Part shown: piece by piece, positions 55,182 through 64,000 of the stretch
Position numbering within the stretch: position 1 is the first letter of the stretch
How the letters are laid out: every line of letters begins with the position of its first letter
NCBI GenBank assembly: GCA_963556145.1
Contig: OY744466.1
Span: forward strand, 6,270,399-6,334,398
Direction: 5' to 3'
DNA length: 64,000 nt
Source of the DNA: Hygrocybe punicea
Lineage: Eukaryota > Basidiomycota > Agaricomycetes > Agaricales > Hygrophoraceae
Position numbers and translations under genes: made by a program
The notes under the pieces: model-generated
Seen by the model: only the letters and a program-made list of their open reading frames with translations
Told to the model about the DNA's origin: nothing
The model's database searches: none

Positions 55182-58100
55182 GTAGTAAAATCAAGTAATC
55201 CGCACCGTTAGTTAGAGGTTGTTTTTCAACAATTTGAAGCAAATTCCGACCAGGTTTGTTCGTAGTAAAATCAAGTAATCCGCACCGTTAGTTAGAGGTT
55301 GTTTTTCAACAATTTGAAGCAAATTCCGACCAGGTTTGTTCGTAGTAAAATCAAGTAATCCGCACCGTTAGTTAGAGGTTGTTTTTCAACAATTTGAAGC
55401 AAATTCCGACCAGGTTTGTTCGTAGTAAAATCAAGTAATCCGCACCGTTAGTTAGAGGTTGTTTTTCAACAATTTGAAGCAAATTCCGACCAGGTTTGTT
55501 CGTAGTAAAATCAAGTAATCCGCACCGTTAGTTAGAGGTTGTTTTTCAACAATTTGAAGCAAATTCCGACCAGGTTTGTTCGTAGTAAAATCAAGTAATC
55601 CGCACCGTTAGTTAGAGGTTGTTTTTCAACAATTTGAAGCAAATTCCGACCAGGTTTGTTCGTAGTAAAATCAAGTAATCCGCACCGTTAGTTAGAGGTT
55701 GTTTTTCAACAATTTGAAGCAAATTCCGACCAGGTTTGTTCGTAGTAAAATCAAGTAATCCGCACCGTTAGTTAGAGGTTGTTTTTCAACAATTTGAAGC
55801 AAATTCCGACCAGGTTTGTTCGTAGTAAAATCAAGTAATCCGCACCGTTAGTTAGAGGTTGTTTTTCAACAATTTGAAGCAAATTCCGACCAGGTTTGTT
55901 CGTAGTAAAATCAAGTAATCCGCACCGTTAGTTAGAGGTTGTTTTTCAACAATTTGAAGCAAATTCCGACCAGGTTTGTTCGTAGTAAAATCAAGTAATC
56001 CGCACCGTTAGTTAGAGGTTGTTTTTCAACAATTTGAAGCAAATTCCGACCAGGTTTGTTCGTAGTAAAATCAAGTAATCCGCACCGTTAGTTAGAGGTT
56101 GTTTTTCAACAATTTGAAGCAAATTCCGACCAGGTTTGTTCGTAGTAAAATCAAGTAATCCGCACCGTTAGTTAGAGGTTGTTTTTCAACAATTTGAAGC
56201 AAATTCCGACCAGGTTTGTTCGTAGTAAAATCAAGTAATCCGCACCGTTAGTTAGAGGTTGTTTTTCAACAATTTGAAGCAAATTCCGACCAGGTTTGTT
56301 CGTAGTAAAATCAAGTAATCCGCACCGTTAGTTAGAGGTTGTTTTTCAACAATTTGAAGCAAATTCCGACCAGGTTTGTTCGTAGTAAAATCAAGTAATC
56401 CGCACCGTTAGTTAGAGGTTGTTTTTCAACAATTTGAAGCAAATTCCGACCAGGTTTGTTCGTAGTAAAATCAAGTAATCCGCACCGTTAGTTAGAGGTT
56501 GTTTTTCAACAATTTGAAGCAAATTCCGACCAGGTTTGTTCGTAGTAAAATCAAGTAATCCGCACCGTTAGTTAGAGGTTGTTTTTCAACAATTTGAAGC
56601 AAATTCCGACCAGGTTTGTTCGTAGTAAAATCAAGTAATCCGCACCGTTAGTTAGAGGTTGTTTTTCAACAATTTGAAGCAAATTCCGACCAGGTTTGTT
56701 CGTAGTAAAATCAAGTAATCCGCACCGTTAGTTAGAGGTTGTTTTTCAACAATTTGAAGCAAATTCCGACCAGGTTTGTTCGTAGTAAAATCAAGTAATC
56801 CGCACCGTTAGTTAGAGGTTGTTTTTCAACAATTTGAAGCAAATTCCGACCAGGTTTGTTCGTAGTAAAATCAAGTAATCCGCACCGTTAGTTAGAGGTT
56901 GTTTTTCAACAATTTGAAGCAAATTCCGACCAGGTTTGTTCGTAGTAAAATCAAGTAATCCGCACCGTTAGTTAGAGGTTGTTTTTCAACAATTTGAAGC
57001 AAATTCCGACCAGGTTTGTTCGTAGTAAAATCAAGTAATCCGCACCGTTAGTTAGAGGTTGTTTTTCAACAATTTGAAGCAAATTCCGACCAGGTTTGTT
57101 CGTAGTAAAATCAAGTAATCCGCACCGTTAGTTAGAGGTTGTTTTTCAACAATTTGAAGCAAATTCCGACCAGGTTTGTTCGTAGTAAAATCAAGTAATC
57201 CGCACCGTTAGTTAGAGGTTGTTTTTCAACAATTTGAAGCAAATTCCGACCAGGTTTGTTCGTAGTAAAATCAAGTAATCCGCACCGTTAGTTAGAGGTT
57301 GTTTTTCAACAATTTGAAGCAAATTCCGACCAGGTTTGTTCGTAGTAAAATCAAGTAATCCGCACCGTTAGTTAGAGGTTGTTTTTCAACAATTTGAAGC
57401 AAATTCCGACCAGGTTTGTTCGTAGTAAAATCAAGTAATCCGCACCGTTAGTTAGAGGTTGTTTTTCAACAATTTGAAGCAAATTCCGACCAGGTTTGTT
57501 CGTAGTAAAATCAAGTAATCCGCACCGTTAGTTAGAGGTTGTTTTTCAACAATTTGAAGCAAATTCCGACCAGGTTTGTTCGTAGTAAAATCAAGTAATC
57601 CGCACCGTTAGTTAGAGGTTGTTTTTCAACAATTTGAAGCAAATTCCGACCAGGTTTGTTCGTAGTAAAATCAAGTAATCCGCACCGTTAGTTAGAGGTT
57701 GTTTTTCAACAATTTGAAGCAAATTCCGACCAGGTTTGTTCGTAGTAAAATCAAGTAATCCGCACCGTTAGTTAGAGGTTGTTTTTCAACAATTTGAAGC
57801 AAATTCCGACCAGGTTTGTTCGTAGTAAAATCAAGTAATCCGCACCGTTAGTTAGAGGTTGTTTTTCAACAATTTGAAGCAAATTCCGACCAGGTTTGTT
57901 CGTAGTAAAATCAAGTAATCCGCACCGTTAGTTAGAGGTTGTTTTTCAACAATTTGAAGCAAATTCCGACCAGGTTTGTTCGTAGTAAAATCAAGTAATC
58001 CGCACCGTTAGTTAGAGGTTGTTTTTCAACAATTTGAAGCAAATTCCGACCAGGTTTGTTCGTAGTAAAATCAAGTAATCCGCACCGTTAGTTAGAGGTT

Positions 58101-61100
58101 GTTTTTCAACAATTTGAAGCAAATTCCGACCAGGTTTGTTCGTAGTAAAATCAAGTAATCCGCACCGTTAGTTAGAGGTTGTTTTTCAACAATTTGAAGC
58201 AAATTCCGACCAGGTTTGTTCGTAGTAAAATCAAGTAATCCGCACCGTTAGTTAGAGGTTGTTTTTCAACAATTTGAAGCAAATTCCGACCAGGTTTGTT
58301 CGTAGTAAAATCAAGTAATCCGCACCGTTAGTTAGAGGTTGTTTTTCAACAATTTGAAGCAAATTCCGACCAGGTTTGTTCGTAGTAAAATCAAGTAATC
58401 CGCACCGTTAGTTAGAGGTTGTTTTTCAACAATTTGAAGCAAATTCCGACCAGGTTTGTTCGTAGTAAAATCAAGTAATCCGCACCGTTAGTTAGAGGTT
58501 GTTTTTCAACAATTTGAAGCAAATTCCGACCAGGTTTGTTCGTAGTAAAATCAAGTAATCCGCACCGTTAGTTAGAGGTTGTTTTTCAACAATTTGAAGC
58601 AAATTCCGACCAGGTTTGTTCGTAGTAAAATCAAGTAATCCGCACCGTTAGTTAGAGGTTGTTTTTCAACAATTTGAAGCAAATTCCGACCAGGTTTGTT
58701 CGTAGTAAAATCAAGTAATCCGCACCGTTAGTTAGAGGTTGTTTTTCAACAATTTGAAGCAAATTCCGACCAGGTTTGTTCGTAGTAAAATCAAGTAATC
58801 CGCACCGTTAGTTAGAGGTTGTTTTTCAACAATTTGAAGCAAATTCCGACCAGGTTTGTTCGTAGTAAAATCAAGTAATCCGCACCGTTAGTTAGAGGTT
58901 GTTTTTCAACAATTTGAAGCAAATTCCGACCAGGTTTGTTCGTAGTAAAATCAAGTAATCCGCACCGTTAGTTAGAGGTTGTTTTTCAACAATTTGAAGC
59001 AAATTCCGACCAGGTTTGTTCGTAGTAAAATCAAGTAATCCGCACCGTTAGTTAGAGGTTGTTTTTCAACAATTTGAAGCAAATTCCGACCAGGTTTGTT
59101 CGTAGTAAAATCAAGTAATCCGCACCGTTAGTTAGAGGTTGTTTTTCAACAATTTGAAGCAAATTCCGACCAGGTTTGTTCGTAGTAAAATCAAGTAATC
59201 CGCACCGTTAGTTAGAGGTTGTTTTTCAACAATTTGAAGCAAATTCCGACCAGGTTTGTTCGTAGTAAAATCAAGTAATCCGCACCGTTAGTTAGAGGTT
59301 GTTTTTCAACAATTTGAAGCAAATTCCGACCAGGTTTGTTCGTAGTAAAATCAAGTAATCCGCACCGTTAGTTAGAGGTTGTTTTTCAACAATTTGAAGC
59401 AAATTCCGACCAGGTTTGTTCGTAGTAAAATCAAGTAATCCGCACCGTTAGTTAGAGGTTGTTTTTCAACAATTTGAAGCAAATTCCGACCAGGTTTGTT
59501 CGTAGTAAAATCAAGTAATCCGCACCGTTAGTTAGAGGTTGTTTTTCAACAATTTGAAGCAAATTCCGACCAGGTTTGTTCGTAGTAAAATCAAGTAATC
59601 CGCACCGTTAGTTAGAGGTTGTTTTTCAACAATTTGAAGCAAATTCCGACCAGGTTTGTTCGTAGTAAAATCAAGTAATCCGCACCGTTAGTTAGAGGTT
59701 GTTTTTCAACAATTTGAAGCAAATTCCGACCAGGTTTGTTCGTAGTAAAATCAAGTAATCCGCACCGTTAGTTAGAGGTTGTTTTTCAACAATTTGAAGC
59801 AAATTCCGACCAGGTTTGTTCGTAGTAAAATCAAGTAATCCGCACCGTTAGTTAGAGGTTGTTTTTCAACAATTTGAAGCAAATTCCGACCAGGTTTGTT
59901 CGTAGTAAAATCAAGTAATCCGCACCGTTAGTTAGAGGTTGTTTTTCAACAATTTGAAGCAAATTCCGACCAGGTTTGTTCGTAGTAAAATCAAGTAATC
60001 CGCACCGTTAGTTAGAGGTTGTTTTTCAACAATTTGAAGCAAATTCCGACCAGGTTTGTTCGTAGTAAAATCAAGTAATCCGCACCGTTAGTTAGAGGTT
60101 GTTTTTCAACAATTTGAAGCAAATTCCGACCAGGTTTGTTCGTAGTAAAATCAAGTAATCCGCACCGTTAGTTAGAGGTTGTTTTTCAACAATTTGAAGC
60201 AAATTCCGACCAGGTTTGTTCGTAGTAAAATCAAGTAATCCGCACCGTTAGTTAGAGGTTGTTTTTCAACAATTTGAAGCAAATTCCGACCAGGTTTGTT
60301 CGTAGTAAAATCAAGTAATCCGCACCGTTAGTTAGAGGTTGTTTTTCAACAATTTGAAGCAAATTCCGACCAGGTTTGTTCGTAGTAAAATCAAGTAATC
60401 CGCACCGTTAGTTAGAGGTTGTTTTTCAACAATTTGAAGCAAATTCCGACCAGGTTTGTTCGTAGTAAAATCAAGTAATCCGCACCGTTAGTTAGAGGTT
60501 GTTTTTCAACAATTTGAAGCAAATTCCGACCAGGTTTGTTCGTAGTAAAATCAAGTAATCCGCACCGTTAGTTAGAGGTTGTTTTTCAACAATTTGAAGC
60601 AAATTCCGACCAGGTTTGTTCGTAGTAAAATCAAGTAATCCGCACCGTTAGTTAGAGGTTGTTTTTCAACAATTTGAAGCAAATTCCGACCAGGTTTGTT
60701 CGTAGTAAAATCAAGTAATCCGCACCGTTAGTTAGAGGTTGTTTTTCAACAATTTGAAGCAAATTCCGACCAGGTTTGTTCGTAGTAAAATCAAGTAATC
60801 CGCACCGTTAGTTAGAGGTTGTTTTTCAACAATTTGAAGCAAATTCCGACCAGGTTTGTTCGTAGTAAAATCAAGTAATCCGCACCGTTAGTTAGAGGTT
60901 GTTTTTCAACAATTTGAAGCAAATTCCGACCAGGTTTGTTCGTAGTAAAATCAAGTAATCCGCACCGTTAGTTAGAGGTTGTTTTTCAACAATTTGAAGC
61001 AAATTCCGACCAGGTTTGTTCGTAGTAAAATCAAGTAATCCGCACCGTTAGTTAGAGGTTGTTTTTCAACAATTTGAAGCAAATTCCGACCAGGTTTGTT

Positions 61101-64000
61101 CGTAGTAAAATCAAGTAATCCGCACCGTTAGTTAGAGGTTGTTTTTCAACAATTTGAAGCAAATTCCGACCAGGTTTGTTCGTAGTAAAATCAAGTAATC
61201 CGCACCGTTAGTTAGAGGTTGTTTTTCAACAATTTGAAGCAAATTCCGACCAGGTTTGTTCGTAGTAAAATCAAGTAATCCGCACCGTTAGTTAGAGGTT
61301 GTTTTTCAACAATTTGAAGCAAATTCCGACCAGGTTTGTTCGTAGTAAAATCAAGTAATCCGCACCGTTAGTTAGAGGTTGTTTTTCAACAATTTGAAGC
61401 AAATTCCGACCAGGTTTGTTCGTAGTAAAATCAAGTAATCCGCACCGTTAGTTAGAGGTTGTTTTTCAACAATTTGAAGCAAATTCCGACCAGGTTTGTT
61501 CGTAGTAAAATCAAGTAATCCGCACCGTTAGTTAGAGGTTGTTTTTCAACAATTTGAAGCAAATTCCGACCAGGTTTGTTCGTAGTAAAATCAAGTAATC
61601 CGCACCGTTAGTTAGAGGTTGTTTTTCAACAATTTGAAGCAAATTCCGACCAGGTTTGTTCGTAGTAAAATCAAGTAATCCGCACCGTTAGTTAGAGGTT
61701 GTTTTTCAACAATTTGAAGCAAATTCCGACCAGGTTTGTTCGTAGTAAAATCAAGTAATCCGCACCGTTAGTTAGAGGTTGTTTTTCAACAATTTGAAGC
61801 AAATTCCGACCAGGTTTGTTCGTAGTAAAATCAAGTAATCCGCACCGTTAGTTAGAGGTTGTTTTTCAACAATTTGAAGCAAATTCCGACCAGGTTTGTT
61901 CGTAGTAAAATCAAGTAATCCGCACCGTTAGTTAGAGGTTGTTTTTCAACAATTTGAAGCAAATTCCGACCAGGTTTGTTCGTAGTAAAATCAAGTAATC
62001 CGCACCGTTAGTTAGAGGTTGTTTTTCAACAATTTGAAGCAAATTCCGACCAGGTTTGTTCGTAGTAAAATCAAGTAATCCGCACCGTTAGTTAGAGGTT
62101 GTTTTTCAACAATTTGAAGCAAATTCCGACCAGGTTTGTTCGTAGTAAAATCAAGTAATCCGCACCGTTAGTTAGAGGTTGTTTTTCAACAATTTGAAGC
62201 AAATTCCGACCAGGTTTGTTCGTAGTAAAATCAAGTAATCCGCACCGTTAGTTAGAGGTTGTTTTTCAACAATTTGAAGCAAATTCCGACCAGGTTTGTT
62301 CGTAGTAAAATCAAGTAATCCGCACCGTTAGTTAGAGGTTGTTTTTCAACAATTTGAAGCAAATTCCGACCAGGTTTGTTCGTAGTAAAATCAAGTAATC
62401 CGCACCGTTAGTTAGAGGTTGTTTTTCAACAATTTGAAGCAAATTCCGACCAGGTTTGTTCGTAGTAAAATCAAGTAATCCGCACCGTTAGTTAGAGGTT
62501 GTTTTTCAACAATTTGAAGCAAATTCCGACCAGGTTTGTTCGTAGTAAAATCAAGTAATCCGCACCGTTAGTTAGAGGTTGTTTTTCAACAATTTGAAGC
62601 AAATTCCGACCAGGTTTGTTCGTAGTAAAATCAAGTAATCCGCACCGTTAGTTAGAGGTTGTTTTTCAACAATTTGAAGCAAATTCCGACCAGGTTTGTT
62701 CGTAGTAAAATCAAGTAATCCGCACCGTTAGTTAGAGGTTGTTTTTCAACAATTTGAAGCAAATTCCGACCAGGTTTGTTCGTAGTAAAATCAAGTAATC
62801 CGCACCGTTAGTTAGAGGTTGTTTTTCAACAATTTGAAGCAAATTCCGACCAGGTTTGTTCGTAGTAAAATCAAGTAATCCGCACCGTTAGTTAGAGGTT
62901 GTTTTTCAACAATTTGAAGCAAATTCCGACCAGGTTTGTTCGTAGTAAAATCAAGTAATCCGCACCGTTAGTTAGAGGTTGTTTTTCAACAATTTGAAGC
63001 AAATTCCGACCAGGTTTGTTCGTAGTAAAATCAAGTAATCCGCACCGTTAGTTAGAGGTTGTTTTTCAACAATTTGAAGCAAATTCCGACCAGGTTTGTT
63101 CGTAGTAAAATCAAGTAATCCGCACCGTTAGTTAGAGGTTGTTTTTCAACAATTTGAAGCAAATTCCGACCAGGTTTGTTCGTAGTAAAATCAAGTAATC
63201 CGCACCGTTAGTTAGAGGTTGTTTTTCAACAATTTGAAGCAAATTCCGACCAGGTTTGTTCGTAGTAAAATCAAGTAATCCGCACCGTTAGTTAGAGGTT
63301 GTTTTTCAACAATTTGAAGCAAATTCCGACCAGGTTTGTTCGTAGTAAAATCAAGTAATCCGCACCGTTAGTTAGAGGTTGTTTTTCAACAATTTGAAGC
63401 AAATTCCGACCAGGTTTGTTCGTAGTAAAATCAAGTAATCCGCACCGTTAGTTAGAGGTTGTTTTTCAACAATTTGAAGCAAATTCCGACCAGGTTTGTT
63501 CGTAGTAAAATCAAGTAATCCGCACCGTTAGTTAGAGGTTGTTTTTCAACAATTTGAAGCAAATTCCGACCAGGTTTGTTCGTAGTAAAATCAAGTAATC
63601 CGCACCGTTAGTTAGAGGTTGTTTTTCAACAATTTGAAGCAAATTCCGACCAGGTTTGTTCGTAGTAAAATCAAGTAATCCGCACCGTTAGTTAGAGGTT
63701 GTTTTTCAACAATTTGAAGCAAATTCCGACCAGGTTTGTTCGTAGTAAAATCAAGTAATCCGCACCGTTAGTTAGAGGTTGTTTTTCAACAATTTGAAGC
63801 AAATTCCGACCAGGTTTGTTCGTAGTAAAATCAAGTAATCCGCACCGTTAGTTAGAGGTTGTTTTTCAACAATTTGAAGCAAATTCCGACCAGGTTTGTT
63901 CGTAGTAAAATCAAGTAATCCGCACCGTTAGTTAGAGGTTGTTTTTCAACAATTTGAAGCAAATTCCGACCAGGTTTGTTCGTAGTAAAATCAAGTAATC
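55182..64000. repeat. Satellite B: 80-bp unit, about 110 copies, running off the window
   Basis: The landmark TTTGAAGCAAATTCCGACCA recurs every 80 bases from 55233. No difference between units was noticed by eye. The unit aligns without gaps to the satellite A unit, with 22 mismatches in 80 (about 72% identity). The stretch TTTGAAGCAAATTCCGACC is fully conserved between the two. The telomere-like TTAGGG of unit A is TTAGAG here. There is no coding capacity, and the array length is a minimum. Confidence 0.97.

Overview
The window looks like a piece of an Agaricomycete (mushroom-forming basidiomycete) genome. Genes are cut by many short introns (about 50-80 nt, GT-AG). The protein families are ones known to be expanded in that lineage: TET/JBP and JmjC dioxygenases, BAH-PHD readers, Ulp1-type C48 proteases and OrsD-type C2H2/RecQ helicases. 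The intact transposase is Harbinger-like, and the telomere-type motif is TTAGGG. No bacterial-style operons, rRNA or tRNA genes were seen. All exon joins below were read by eye from open frames and splice consensus, so gene ends are approximate.

Layout. 0.3-4.3 kb: a C2H2/RecQ-like helicase gene that is probably degenerate. 4.5-5.8 kb: small palindromic repeats, then a 280-bp unit in three tandem copies. 6.3-9.4 kb: satellite A, an 80-bp unit in about 38.5 copies. 9.5-9.8 kb: a short interstitial telomere-like tract and a long fold-back hairpin. 10.3-14.7 kb (-): a large Ulp1-type protein. 15.5-16.8 kb (+): a BAH-PHD chromatin reader. 16.8-18.3 kb: nested inverted-repeat elements. 18.7-23.3 kb (-): a JmjC protein that appears to have lost an iron ligand. 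24.9-26.9 kb (-): a PD-(D/E)XK nuclease fused to a protein kinase. 27.5-28.9 kb (-): a TET/JBP dioxygenase. 30.5-32.4 kb (+): a second Ulp1 protease. 33.0-34.6 kb (-) and 34.9-38.2 kb (+): a divergent pair, one zinc-binding protein and one acidic/basic disordered protein. 39.9-42.2 kb (-): a second JmjC protein. 42.3-43.9 kb (+): an intact Harbinger transposase. 45.4-46.2 kb: a hAT-type non-autonomous element. 46.4-50.2 kb: a GC-rich repeat of about 150 bp. 50.3-51.9 kb: two more minisatellites. 55.2-64.0 kb: satellite B, an 80-bp unit in about 110 copies that runs off the window.

Taken together, this is a repeat-rich, possibly subtelomeric or heterochromatic block. It holds a cluster of chromatin-modifying and chromatin-reading genes, SUMO-protease-like genes and an effector-like nuclease-kinase, with mobile elements between them. 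The most unusual structural signal is the pair of 80-bp satellites. Each looks uniform internally, they are about 72% identical to each other, and each is entered through the same conserved leader. A roughly 500-bp dispersed repeat occurs three times, and two inverted copies bracket the nuclease-kinase and TET/JBP genes.
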